Origin: an uncultured Tateyamaria sp.
Lineage (GTDB): Bacteria; Pseudomonadota; Alphaproteobacteria; Rhodobacterales; Rhodobacteraceae
DNA length: 64,000 bases
Direction of reading: 5' to 3'
Assembly: GCF_947496075.1 (NCBI RefSeq)
Contig: NZ_CANMBJ010000006.1
Coordinates: 605,001-669,000 of the forward strand
Shown: in pieces, positions 1-7,859 of the stretch
Numbering within the stretch: the first letter of the stretch is position 1
Layout: each line of letters opens with the position of its first letter
The notes under the pieces: model-generated
Database searches by the model: none
What the model was told of the DNA's origin: nothing
What the model saw: only the letters and a program-made list of their open reading frames with translations
Translations under genes and position numbers: made by a program

Positions 1-543
1 ACCGGGAAAGCCAAAGCCCTCCGGATTTTTCAGCAATCCCAACGACATCGATGCCAACAACTGCTCGGCCACATAGACCAGCATCAGCGACACCAAAATC
101 TCATTGGTGCCAAACTTCACCTTCAAAACAGCAGGGATCATCGCCCACGCCCATCCACCCAAGGCCCCGGCCAACACCATGAAAGGAAAGATCAAAACAC
201 TCTCTGTCGGAAAAAAGGCCAACCCGGCACCGGCACCGCAAATGGCCCCGACAATGTATTGTCCCTCGGCCCCAATGTTCCAGATGCCTGCTCGAAACCC
301 CAAGGCCAGCCCAATGGCAATCAGCACCAGCGGCGCACCCTTGATCAGCAGTTGCGGCCGGTAAAAGAACGCAAACTCGCCAAAGATCGGCTCCCAGAAA
401 ATCGTTGCAATGGCCTGCAACGGATCTTTGCCCAAAACAGCAAACAAGATCCCACCAAAGATCATGGTCAGCACCACCGCGAGCACCGGCGTGGCATAAG
501 CCATAACAGCAGATGGCTGCGGACGCGCCTCGATCCGGATCAT
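1..543 (-). CDS. Nucleoside/purine-type ABC transporter permease, partial
   Basis: Reading the minus strand from an ATG at 543 gives 181 residues open to the window edge, so the C-terminus is missing. The protein starts MIRIEARPQP and is strongly hydrophobic, with membrane segments near residues 12-38, 64-83, 90-110, 117-140 and 145-165. The stretches NIGAEGQYIVGA and TNEILVSLMLVYVA are typical of BPD_transp_2 permeases of the basic-membrane-protein (nucleoside/purine) ABC family. A GGAGG ribosome site lies about 10 bases before the ATG. It follows the two-domain ATPase gene (682-2196) on the same strand, and the second permease and binding protein would be expected beyond position 1. With xdhABC upstream, purine base or nucleoside uptake is likely (inference). 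Confidence 0.88.
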   Translation of the reverse strand, partial: MIRIEARPQPSAVMAYATPVLAVVLTMIFGGILFAVLGKDPLQAIATIFWEPIFGEFAFFYRPQLLIKGAPLVLIAIGLALGFRAGIWNIGAEGQYIVGAICGAGAGLAFFPTESVLIFPFMVLAGALGGWAWAMIPAVLKVKFGTNEILVSLMLVYVAEQLLASMSLGLLKNPEGFGFPG

Positions 544-642
544 CCCCGCAGTCCTCCGGAATAGGGCAGCAGGTCGAACACCTCGGGGCTCCACCCATTC
601 GGACCTGAAACCCTCCACTGGAGGCTTTCCAAGACGGTCCTC

Positions 643-681
643 ATTCCCTGTTTCAAAAAAATCCCCCCCGGAGGGCTGGTC
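643..681 (-). repeat. Diverged single copy of the 35-bp repeat found at 12496-12735
   Basis: Read on the minus strand this segment has a GC-rich block followed by a T run and TTTGAAACAGGGAA, matching both arms of the inverted pair at 12496-12530 and 12701-12735 apart from extra bases in the G and T tracts. It sits between the ABC ATPase stop (682) and the permease start (543). I see no inverted partner nearby. The GC-rich block followed by a T tract could also act as a weak intrinsic terminator. Confidence 0.6.
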
Positions 682-2196
682 TCAAACATGTGCAACCTCC
701 ATCCCGTGGGCGCCGCCCAGCATCAAGCCAATCTGCTCGACATCCAGCCCCACAGTCGGACGCGGATCACTCAGCCGCCCTTCGTTCAGGGCCGCAAACC
801 GGTCCGAGATTTCCATCAACTCATCCAGATCCTGCGAAATCGCAACCACGGCCGACCCGTCAGCCGCCAAATCAAGCAAGGCCTGTCGGATCGCTGCCGC
901 CGCCGCCGCATCCACGCCCCAGGTCGGCTGGTTCACCACCAGCACCTCGGGGCGCTGCAATACCTCGCGGCCGATCACGAATTTCTGCAGGTTCCCACCC
1001 GACAGCGACCGCGCCGCATTGTCCGGCCCCGGCGTGCGCACGTCAAAACCCGCAATGATCCGTTCGGCGAAATCGCGGGTCTTGGTCCAATTCAGCATCC
1101 CGCGCCGCACCAACCCTTCGCGGGCGGCCCCGGTCAGCATCGCGTTCTCGGTCAGTGACATGTTGGGCGCCGCGGCATGACCCAACCGTTCTTCAGGGGC
1201 CGCCAGCACACCCAGACCGCGCCGCGCTTCCGGTCCGTTCTTCGCCAGGTCGCTGCCCTTGAACTGCACCATGCCGACGCCGCAGGGCAGTTCGCCTGAC
1301 AGAACGGCAAGCAATTCATCCTGCCCGTTGCCCGCGACACCGCCGATGCCCAGCACTTCTCCCGCCCGCACATCAAAGGAAATGCCCCGCAGGGACATGC
1401 CAAAGGCAGACGGCGATGCAACCGAAAGGCCCGTCACCGACAACAAAACCTCACCGGCGTCATGGGCGGCAGCCTTGGGCGTGGCAAGCGTGCTGCCCAC
1501 CATCATTTCGGCCATCGCGCGGGCCGACGTGTCGCGCGGCACGCAGTCGCCCACCACTTTGCCGCCGCGCAGGATCGTAGCGACGTCACACAGGGCGCGG
1601 ATTTCCTCCAGCTTGTGCGAGATATACAGGATCGCCGTGCCCTCCGCGCTCAGCTTGCGCAGGGTTTCAAACAGGATCTCGACCTCCTGCGGGGTCAGGA
1701 CGGACGTAGGTTCGTCCATGATCAACAGCTTGGGGTCCTGCAGCAGGCACCGAATGATCTCGACCCGCTGCCGCTCGCCCGCTGACAGATCACCGACAAC
1801 ACGGTCAGGGGACAGCGGCAGGCCATAGGTTTCGGACACCTCACGGATACGGGCCGCCAGCGTGCGCATGGGCGGTGGTGTCTCCATGCCAAGGGCAATG
1901 TTCTCGGCCACGCTCAGCGCGTCAAACAGCGAAAAGTGCTGGAACACCATGCCCACGCCCGCCGCCCGCGCCATACGTGGATCGGTGGGGGCAAAATCGC
2001 CACCATTCATCTGCATCTGGCCCGCATCGGGCTTGACCAGCCCATAGATCATCTTGACCAGCGTTGACTTGCCCGCCCCGTTTTCCCCCAGCAACGCATG
2101 GATTTCCCCGGGGGCGATGGACAACGACACGTCATCATTTGCCACCACGCCGGGATAGGCCTTGGTCAAGCCGGTCAGGGACAGAAGTGGGGTCAC
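682..2196 (-). CDS. Two-domain ABC transporter ATP-binding protein, nucleoside/purine type
   Basis: A 504-residue protein with two fused nucleotide-binding domains, the usual length for ATPases of sugar and basic-membrane-protein nucleoside importers. Domain 1 has an intact Walker A (GENGAGKST, residues 38-46), signature LSAGERQ and Walker B LIMDEPTS. Domain 2 has a degenerate P-loop (GIGGVAGNGQDELL), an intact signature (LSGGNLQKF) and NQPTWGVD in place of a canonical Walker B. This asymmetry is normal for the family, so it is not a sign of decay. It overlaps xdhC by 4 bases (ATGA) and precedes a permease gene. The neighbouring xanthine dehydrogenase genes point to import of hypoxanthine, xanthine or a nucleoside (inference). 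Confidence 0.92.
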   Translation of the reverse strand: MTPLLSLTGLTKAYPGVVANDDVSLSIAPGEIHALLGENGAGKSTLVKMIYGLVKPDAGQMQMNGGDFAPTDPRMARAAGVGMVFQHFSLFDALSVAENIALGMETPPPMRTLAARIREVSETYGLPLSPDRVVGDLSAGERQRVEIIRCLLQDPKLLIMDEPTSVLTPQEVEILFETLRKLSAEGTAILYISHKLEEIRALCDVATILRGGKVVGDCVPRDTSARAMAEMMVGSTLATPKAAAHDAGEVLLSVTGLSVASPSAFGMSLRGISFDVRAGEVLGIGGVAGNGQDELLAVLSGELPCGVGMVQFKGSDLAKNGPEARRGLGVLAAPEERLGHAAAPNMSLTENAMLTGAAREGLVRRGMLNWTKTRDFAERIIAGFDVRTPGPDNAARSLSGGNLQKFVIGREVLQRPEVLVVNQPTWGVDAAAAAAIRQALLDLAADGSAVVAISQDLDELMEISDRFAALNEGRLSDPRPTVGLDVEQIGLMLGGAHGMEVAHV

Positions 2197-3116
2197 GCAC
2201 GCGTCTCCAGTCGTTGCGGTATGGTCTGCGTGGACTGTGCTAGCCGATAGGCAACCCCGACCGCAATCAAATGTGGGTCCTTTCCCAAAGATGGATCGCC
2301 AATGGGGCAGGTGATGCGCGCAATTTCATCCGTGCCGTGTCCCAGTGCGGCAAGCCTTTTGCGAAACCGCGCCCACTTGGTGGCGGACCCGATCAATCCG
2401 CAAGAGGCAAAGCCGCGCGTCAGCGCCGCGTGGCACAGGCCCAGATCAATATCATGCGCATAGGTCAGGATCAGGTGATGCGCGCCGCGGGGCGCGTGGG
2501 CGGCAAGGGCGGGCAGGTCGGTGGCAGGCACGGTCGTGACGCACTCGGGCACGGCATCCGGAAACCGCTCGGCCTCTGTATCCGCCCAGGTCAGGCTGTA
2601 TCCGGGCATATGCTGCAAGATATCAACCAACGCGCGCCCGACATGGCCCGCGCCCCAGATCCAGATATCCTGATCCGGTGTGCGCACCGGTTCGATCATC
2701 CACCCGTCCTTCAACTGCGCTGCAGGCAACTGTCCCTGGTTCCGCGCCGCCTTCAACATGCGTTTGACCGACAGCGGCATCGGCTCTGGCCCCCGCGCCA
2801 CAAGATCATCCGGCAGGGCACGCGCACGTTCCAAATCATAGGCTTCGCTCAGCACCTCGACCGCCCCGCCACAGCACTGGCCCAGATCAGGCCCTAAGGC
2901 ATGGCGACTGCGCGTATCCTTGGTCAGCGTGCGGGCGGCAGCAGCCAGTTCAAACTCAAGGACCCCGCCGCCAATCGTGCCGGATTGGCCCGTGTCCCAC
3001 ACCAGCATCGCCGCACCCACCTCGCGCGGGGCAGACCCTTGCACGGACGCAATCACCACCCGCACAACGCGGGCATGTGCCTTGCAGGCCGCAATCAGTT
3101 CCGCCCGATCAAACAT
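2193..3116 (-). CDS. xdhC: Xanthine dehydrogenase accessory protein XdhC
   Basis: A 307-residue protein with an N-terminal XdhC/CoxI domain (VIASVQGSAPREVGAAML followed by GTIGGGVLEFELA) and a C-terminal Rossmann-type domain (IWIWGAGHVGRALVDIL). XdhC proteins bind molybdenum cofactor, promote its sulfuration and insert it into XdhB. I chose the ATG at 3116, giving MFDRAELIAA as in relatives; an in-frame GTG at 3122 would add two residues. The start overlaps the xdhB stop by 8 bases, and the stop overlaps the ABC ATPase start, so the genes are probably translationally coupled in the order xdhA-xdhB-xdhC-transporter. Confidence 0.93.
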   Translation of the reverse strand: MFDRAELIAACKAHARVVRVVIASVQGSAPREVGAAMLVWDTGQSGTIGGGVLEFELAAAARTLTKDTRSRHALGPDLGQCCGGAVEVLSEAYDLERARALPDDLVARGPEPMPLSVKRMLKAARNQGQLPAAQLKDGWMIEPVRTPDQDIWIWGAGHVGRALVDILQHMPGYSLTWADTEAERFPDAVPECVTTVPATDLPALAAHAPRGAHHLILTYAHDIDLGLCHAALTRGFASCGLIGSATKWARFRKRLAALGHGTDEIARITCPIGDPSLGKDPHLIAVGVAYRLAQSTQTIPQRLETRA

Positions 3117-5409
3117 CGCCACGCGCGGTGTGCACCGCCTTCAAAATCGTCTCAGCCGTGGCCGGAGCCTGTAGGTCAGGATATTGCGATCCACAGGCCG
3201 CCGCCGCATCGCTCAACGCCAGAAAGGCGGATATGCCCAGCATCAGGGGCGGCTCTCCAACGGCCTTCGACTTGTAGATTGTGTCGGCCCGGTTCTCGCC
3301 CTCCCACAGGACCACGTTGAACACATCGGGCCGGTCCGAACAGGCAGGGATCTTGTAGGTCGACGGCGCATGGGTCCGCAGACGCCCCTGATCGTCCCAG
3401 ACCAACTCTTCTGTCGTCAGCCAACCCGCGCCCTGCACATACCCCCCCTCAACCTGCCCGATATCTAGGGCAGGGTTCAGCGATGCACCCGCATCATGCA
3501 GAATGTCTGCACGCAGAATACGGTTTTCCCCGGTCAGCGTGTCGATCACCACTTCGGTCACCGCCGCCCCATAGGCAAAGTAGAAAAACGGGCGGCCTTG
3601 ACCCTTGATCCGGTCCCACTTGATCTCGGGCGTCTTGTAGTAGCCGGTGGAGGACAGGCTGATACGCGCCTCGTAGGTCAGGGCCGCCACCTCGGCAAAG
3701 CTGTAGTCGCCCGATCCGGCGCGCACCCGGCCGTCCTCAAAGACCACCTCATCGGGGCGACACTGATGCAGCTGCGCCAGATGCTCGCACATCCGATCCC
3801 GAATGGTGTCGCAAGCGGCCTTGACCGCCATTCCGTTCAGATCACTGCCAGAGGAGGCGGCGGTGGCCGACGTATTCGGCACCTTTGCCGTGTCCGTCGC
3901 GGTGATCTTGACCATGTCCAAGGGCACGCCAAAACGACTCGCGGCCACTTGGGCCACCTTCTGAAACAGGCCCTGACCCATCTCGGTCCCGCCATGGTTC
4001 AGGTGAATGGACCCGTCGGCATAGACATGGACCAAGGCGCCTGCCTGGTTCAGATGGGTGAGGGTAAAGCTGATGCCGAACTTCACAGGCGTCAGCGCAA
4101 TACCCTTCTTCAACACCGGATTGGCCGCGTTCCAGTCCGCCACAGCCGCCCGGCGGGCCTCATAATCCGACGTCTCCCGCAACTGGGCCACCAGCGCATC
4201 GCCAATGAAATCGTCAACCTCCTGACCATAGGGCGTCGTCTGTTTCTTCTGACCGGAAATACCACCGCCGGAGGCATAAAAGTTCACAACCCGCACCGCC
4301 AGCGGATCAATATCCAGATGGCCCGCCACATGATCGACAATCCGCTCCATCCCCAACATGCCCTGTGGCCCGCCAAAGCCGCGAAAGGCCGTGGCGCTCT
4401 GGGTGTTGGTGCGCAAACGATGGCTCTCGATCCGCACGTGGGGCAGGAAATAGGTATTGTCGGCATGCAGCATGGCCCGGTCGGCCACCGGCAGGGACAG
4501 ATCCATGGCCCAGCCACAGCGCACGTACTGGCGCACATCCAGGGCCGTGATGCGGCCCGCATCATCAAATCCAACATCGTAATCAATGCGGAAATCATGG
4601 CGCTTGCCGGTGATCATCATGTCGTCGTCGCGGTCATAGCGCATCTTGCAAGGGTTGCCGGTTACGCGTGCCGCCACGGCGCATGCCACGGCCAAGGCAT
4701 TGCCCTGGCTCTCCTTACCGCCAAAGCCGCCTCCCATACGACGGGTCTCGACCCGGACGGCATGCATGGGGCGGCCAATGGCATCAGCCACCTTGTGCTG
4801 GATCTCGGTTGGGTGCTGGGTGGACGAGATGACATGCATGTCCCCGTCCTCACCCGGCAGAGCAAGTGCTGCCTGCCCTTCGAGGTAAAAGTGCTCCTGC
4901 CCGCCAATCTCGAACGACCCCGTAAGGCGGTGCTGTGCCCCGCCCAGTTCGGTTGTCGCATCGCCACGGGTATAGATGCGCGGGCCATCCTCGAACCGGG
5001 TGCCAGCCTTCAGCGCGTCGTCGATGGACAGAACAGGCGCTTCTTCGGTGATCTCAACGTTGCCCAGACGCGCCGCGTGACGGGCGGCCAGATGCGAGCG
5101 GGCAACCACCAGAAACAATGGCTGGCCGAGGTAGTGTACCGTCCCATCCGACAGCAGCGGCTCATCATGGGCCGAGGGCGAGACGTCGTTGGCAAAAGGC
5201 AGGTCTTCGGCCACAAGCACAGCAACCACATCCGGCGCGGACCGCACGGCATCAAGGTCCATCGCGGCAATCCGGCCATGTGCGACGTCGCTCATGCCAA
5301 AGGCCAAGTGTAACGTGCCCACAGGCGTCGGTGTGTCGTCCACATAGCGGGCCGCCCCGGTCACATGCAGATGGGCGGCGTCATGGGGCAGGGGCTTTGC
5401 GACAGTCAT
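3109..5409 (-). CDS. xdhB: Xanthine dehydrogenase molybdenum-binding subunit
   Basis: A 766-residue large subunit that oxidises hypoxanthine to xanthine and xanthine to urate in the cytoplasm. The cofactor motifs are visible: GGGFGGKESQGNA, the arginine motif TAFRGFGGPQGM, GGTEMGQGLFQKV, and near the C-terminus AVGEPPLMLG, which carries the catalytic glutamate. The reading frame is open further upstream to 5580, but homology begins at MTVAKPLPHDAAHLHVTGAA, so the ATG at 5409 is the start. That ATG overlaps the xdhA stop (ATGA). It works with XdhA (FAD and iron-sulfur clusters) and the maturation factor XdhC, both in the same operon. Confidence 0.95.
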   Translation of the reverse strand: MTVAKPLPHDAAHLHVTGAARYVDDTPTPVGTLHLAFGMSDVAHGRIAAMDLDAVRSAPDVVAVLVAEDLPFANDVSPSAHDEPLLSDGTVHYLGQPLFLVVARSHLAARHAARLGNVEITEEAPVLSIDDALKAGTRFEDGPRIYTRGDATTELGGAQHRLTGSFEIGGQEHFYLEGQAALALPGEDGDMHVISSTQHPTEIQHKVADAIGRPMHAVRVETRRMGGGFGGKESQGNALAVACAVAARVTGNPCKMRYDRDDDMMITGKRHDFRIDYDVGFDDAGRITALDVRQYVRCGWAMDLSLPVADRAMLHADNTYFLPHVRIESHRLRTNTQSATAFRGFGGPQGMLGMERIVDHVAGHLDIDPLAVRVVNFYASGGGISGQKKQTTPYGQEVDDFIGDALVAQLRETSDYEARRAAVADWNAANPVLKKGIALTPVKFGISFTLTHLNQAGALVHVYADGSIHLNHGGTEMGQGLFQKVAQVAASRFGVPLDMVKITATDTAKVPNTSATAASSGSDLNGMAVKAACDTIRDRMCEHLAQLHQCRPDEVVFEDGRVRAGSGDYSFAEVAALTYEARISLSSTGYYKTPEIKWDRIKGQGRPFFYFAYGAAVTEVVIDTLTGENRILRADILHDAGASLNPALDIGQVEGGYVQGAGWLTTEELVWDDQGRLRTHAPSTYKIPACSDRPDVFNVVLWEGENRADTIYKSKAVGEPPLMLGISAFLALSDAAAACGSQYPDLQAPATAETILKAVHTARGDV

Positions 5410-6821
5410 GACGTCACCTCCAGCACATTGGTGGCCTGCCCTTGATCCTCCAGCCACGCCCGCAACAACATGTTCTGCGCCGTCTGCATCCGGTAATCGG
5501 CAGAGGCGCGCATATCGCTGAGCGGTTGGAAATCGCGGGTCATGGCTTGCATGGCGCGGGCCACGACAGCATCGGTCCACGGCTGGCCGCGCAGCGCCGT
5601 TTCGGCATGTGCCGCCCGCTTGGGCGTGCCAGCCATGCCGCCAAAAGCAAGGCGCACCTCGGTCACGACGTCATTGACAACTTCGATCCAGAAACAGCCG
5701 CATACGGCCGAAATGTCCTGATCAAACCGTTTCGATAGTTTGTAGCAGCGCAAGGCGTCGTCTTGCCGTGGAATCGTGATCGCCTCGACAAACTCGTTCT
5801 CGGCCCGGTCCTGCTTGCCATAGTCGATGAAGAAATCCTCGATCGGCAGCGTCCGCACCCCGTCCACCGACCGCAAATGCAGCGTCGCGTCCAAGGCGAT
5901 CAGCGCGGGCGAGCCATCTCCGATGGGCGAGCCATTGGCGACATTGCCGCCGATGGTCGCTGCATTGCGCACCTGCACGGACCCATAGCGGCGGATCAAC
6001 TCGGCAAAACCCGGGTGACGGGGGGCAATGGCGTTGTGCAAATCGGTCATGGTTGTGGCCGCTCCGATGCGTATGTCATCCTCGGTGACAGTCACGCCAG
6101 ACAGATCCGGAATGCGGTTCAGAAAGGCAACCGGTCCAAGATCCCTGAACTGCTTGGTGACCCACAGACCCACATCCGTGGCCCCGGCAATCAGCGTGCC
6201 GCCGGGGTTCTGATCCAGCCACGTCGCAAGGGCTTCGGGCGTGGTTGGGGGCATCGCCATTGTCTCTCGGACCAATGGCGTTCCAATGGCGATCCCCGCC
6301 TGCGGCTCCCCCGAGGTATTTTGGGCCAGAAGAAGGGGAATGTCCTTTACATGGTCGGGAACGGGCGCTGTTTCAGCCGCCTCTGCTGCGCGGATGATGG
6401 GCGCGTAGCCCGTGCAGCGGCACAGGTTTCCAGCAAGGGCGGTGTCGTGATCCGTGTCGCCGTTCAGGTGCGCCGTGGCCATCGTGGTGATGAAACCGGG
6501 TGTGCAGAATCCGCATTGTGACCCGTGGTGGTCGATCATTGCCTGTTGCACGGGGTGCAAGGTGCCATCGGGCGCGCTGATCCCCTCGACCGTGCGCACC
6601 GCTTTGCCTTCAAGCTGGGGCATGAACAGGATGCAGGCGTTCAGGGCCCGCGCCCCGTCCACATCCGTGACCATCACCGAACAGGCCCCGCAGTCGCCTT
6701 CGTTGCAGCCTTCCTTGGTGCCTGTCAGCCCGGGATGTCCCCGTAGCCAGTCCAGCAGCGTTGTCGTGGGGGTCGTGTCGGCCGTGATCTCGCTTCCGTT
6801 CAGAAGAAAGGTCGTACGCAT
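5406..6821 (-). CDS. xdhA: Xanthine dehydrogenase small subunit (2Fe-2S and FAD domains)
   Basis: A 471-residue electron-transfer subunit. The N-terminal ferredoxin-like domain has the cysteines CNEGDCGACSV; the second [2Fe-2S] domain has CGFCTPGF and CRCTGYAPI; the FAD-binding domain follows with LIAGATDVGLWVTKQ and NAATIGGNVANGSPIGDGSPALIALDA; and a CO-dehydrogenase flavoprotein C-terminal domain ends it. I chose the ATG at 6821 (MRTTFLLNG) because upstream in-frame residues are not family-like. It is first in a minus-strand operon of overlapping genes (xdhA-xdhB-xdhC-ABC ATPase-permease). A perfect inverted repeat lies about 45-70 bases upstream and could bind a regulator. Confidence 0.95.
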   Translation of the reverse strand: MRTTFLLNGSEITADTTPTTTLLDWLRGHPGLTGTKEGCNEGDCGACSVMVTDVDGARALNACILFMPQLEGKAVRTVEGISAPDGTLHPVQQAMIDHHGSQCGFCTPGFITTMATAHLNGDTDHDTALAGNLCRCTGYAPIIRAAEAAETAPVPDHVKDIPLLLAQNTSGEPQAGIAIGTPLVRETMAMPPTTPEALATWLDQNPGGTLIAGATDVGLWVTKQFRDLGPVAFLNRIPDLSGVTVTEDDIRIGAATTMTDLHNAIAPRHPGFAELIRRYGSVQVRNAATIGGNVANGSPIGDGSPALIALDATLHLRSVDGVRTLPIEDFFIDYGKQDRAENEFVEAITIPRQDDALRCYKLSKRFDQDISAVCGCFWIEVVNDVVTEVRLAFGGMAGTPKRAAHAETALRGQPWTDAVVARAMQAMTRDFQPLSDMRASADYRMQTAQNMLLRAWLEDQGQATNVLEVTS

Positions 6822-6864
6822 ATTGTTTTGTGCCTGCCGCGTTACCAACGCCCTTTTTGGGCCT

Positions 6865-6889
6865 TTTGGTCGATGCGGCGTAGACCAAA
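6865..6889. promoter_or_regulatory. Inverted repeat TTTGGTC-N11-GACCAAA upstream of xdhA
   Basis: Perfect 7-bp arms at 6865-6871 and 6883-6889 are separated by 11 bases. The repeat lies in the 131-base gap between the SRPBCC gene stop (6953) and the xdhA start (6821), a plausible operator position for the xdh operon. A GCCC/GGGC mini-stem also sits next to it toward xdhA. There is no T tract on either strand, so it is not a standard terminator. The binding protein is unknown. Confidence 0.35.
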
Positions 6890-6952
6890 GGGCGGGCAGT
6901 CGGTCGTCAGGTTAGGCGAGGCAGACAGGGATTGGCAAGCTGTGCGGCCCTG

Positions 6953-7411
6953 TCAGGCCACCATCTTGGCGGCCAGTGCCTCCAGATTGGCCAGCCCCGC
7001 TTCCCAGCCCGCCTTGAATTCACCATCGGCATCCGGCCCGGCAAAGGATGACACGGCCACCGCCACATCCAGTTTCGAACCCGCAGCGTCAGGAGTGATG
7101 CGGTAGGTGACCAGCGTGGTCGCAATGGCGCCTTCGCCCATGTTCACCGTCTCGGTAAAGGCCGCGTCATGTGGTCCGTCGATCCGGTACCAGCGCGTGT
7201 CGACCGTGAATTCCGGTGCGCCGGCAGGTCCGCTATGATGCGTCTCAAGCCCACCAACCCTGAAATCCGACGTTTGGAGTGTCATCACCATCCCTTCGCC
7301 CGGCGCATTCCATGTCCCGCGCATCTCGGCATCCGTCAAAACGTGCCACAAGCGATCCGGAGTGAGGGGAAATGTGCGCGTCAGTTCAAAATGTCCGGTG
7401 TCGGTGGTCAT
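6953..7411 (-). CDS. SRPBCC / AHSA1-family protein
   Basis: A 152-residue START-like fold protein beginning MTTDTGHFELTRTFPLTPDRLWHVLTDAEMRGTWNAPG, the standard N-terminal pattern of SRPBCC (Activator of Hsp90 ATPase 1-like) proteins. This fold makes a hydrophobic pocket; the ligand is not predictable here. Its start overlaps the stop of the ArsR-type regulator by 4 bases (ATGA). ArsR-SRPBCC pairs are a common bacterial arrangement in which the regulator controls the pair. No enzymatic role is assigned. Confidence 0.85.
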   Translation of the reverse strand: MTTDTGHFELTRTFPLTPDRLWHVLTDAEMRGTWNAPGEGMVMTLQTSDFRVGGLETHHSGPAGAPEFTVDTRWYRIDGPHDAAFTETVNMGEGAIATTLVTYRITPDAAGSKLDVAVAVSSFAGPDADGEFKAGWEAGLANLEALAAKMVA

Positions 7412-7737
7412 GTCCGGGTCCTTTCCAGGTGGTCGGCGAGGCGGGCAAGCCGATCAATGCGGCCCTCCCACATCGATTTGTGCGCCTCGAACCAGTCCGC
7501 CCCGGCGCGCAGGGCCTTGGGTTGCATCTCGACCGTGCGGACGCGCCCCTTTTTCGTGCTTGTGACCAATCCGCTGTCTTCCAGCACCTTGAGGTGTCGC
7601 AGGAAGGTCGGCAGCGCCATGTCGTGCCCGTCATGCAATGCGCTGACCGCGGCAGGGCCTTGGATCAGCTGTTCCACCACCGCCCGGCGGGTCGGGTCGG
7701 CAAGGGCGCTGAAGAAGCTGTCGAGTTGGTTAGTCAT
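7408..7737 (-). CDS. ArsR-family winged-helix regulator
   Basis: A 109-residue single-domain winged-helix protein: MTNQLDSFFSALADPTRRAVVEQL, a recognition region around LPTFLRHLKVLEDSGLVTS and the wing KKGRVRTVEM. It has no cysteines, so it is unlikely to be a thiol-based metal sensor. It belongs to the ArsR-like group found next to SRPBCC genes. An inverted repeat 3 bases upstream of the start (7740-7783) is a likely autoregulatory operator. dnaE is transcribed divergently from the same 122-base gap. Confidence 0.87.
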   Translation of the reverse strand: MTNQLDSFFSALADPTRRAVVEQLIQGPAAVSALHDGHDMALPTFLRHLKVLEDSGLVTSTKKGRVRTVEMQPKALRAGADWFEAHKSMWEGRIDRLARLADHLERTRT

Positions 7738-7739
7738 AT

Positions 7740-7791
7740 AGCTAAGTATTGCCGCAAGGCGATTCGTGTCAAGATACTTAGCTGTTCAGCT
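7740..7791. promoter_or_regulatory. Operator-like repeats upstream of the ArsR-SRPBCC operon
   Basis: AGCTAAGTAT (7740-7749) and ATACTTAGCT (7774-7783) form a perfect 10-bp inverted repeat with a 24-base spacer. A second small palindrome, AGCTGTTCAGCT (7780-7791), overlaps the right arm. Bound protein would cover the promoter and start region of the arsR-like gene, which fits negative autoregulation (inference). dnaE starts 69 bases further on, so an effect on dnaE is possible but not indicated. Confidence 0.5.
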
Positions 7792-7802
7792 ATCTATTGA
7801 CC

Positions 7803-7811
7803 TGTGGATAA
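7803..7811 (-). promoter_or_regulatory. Consensus DnaA-box 9-mer upstream of dnaE
   Basis: The minus strand reads TTATCCACA, an exact match to the strong DnaA box, 49 bases before the dnaE ATG. A single 9-mer can occur by chance, but its place in the leader of the replicative polymerase gene is suggestive. The same 9-mer occurs at 16942-16950 across the start codon of the DUF1489 gene, which shows how weak a single match is as evidence. Confidence 0.3.
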
Positions 7812-7859
7812 CATCTTGTGGGGCTTTCCCAGCGGCGCGCCACGACATATCGTAGGTCC

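Noticed and set aside
101-598. A 165-codon minus-strand frame at the left edge
   Set aside because: It is Cys-rich and in the wrong frame. The neighbouring frame gives a clear membrane permease that runs off the edge.
985-1320. Apparent decay of the second nucleotide-binding domain in the ABC ATPase
   Set aside because: The P-loop and Walker B changes are standard for the second domain of nucleoside/sugar ABC ATPases, so this is not pseudogenisation.
3496-5313. A 605-codon open frame on the plus strand
   Set aside because: It is fully antisense to xdhB, whose cofactor motifs are intact. The product has no recognisable domain and a composition typical of GC-rich antisense frames.
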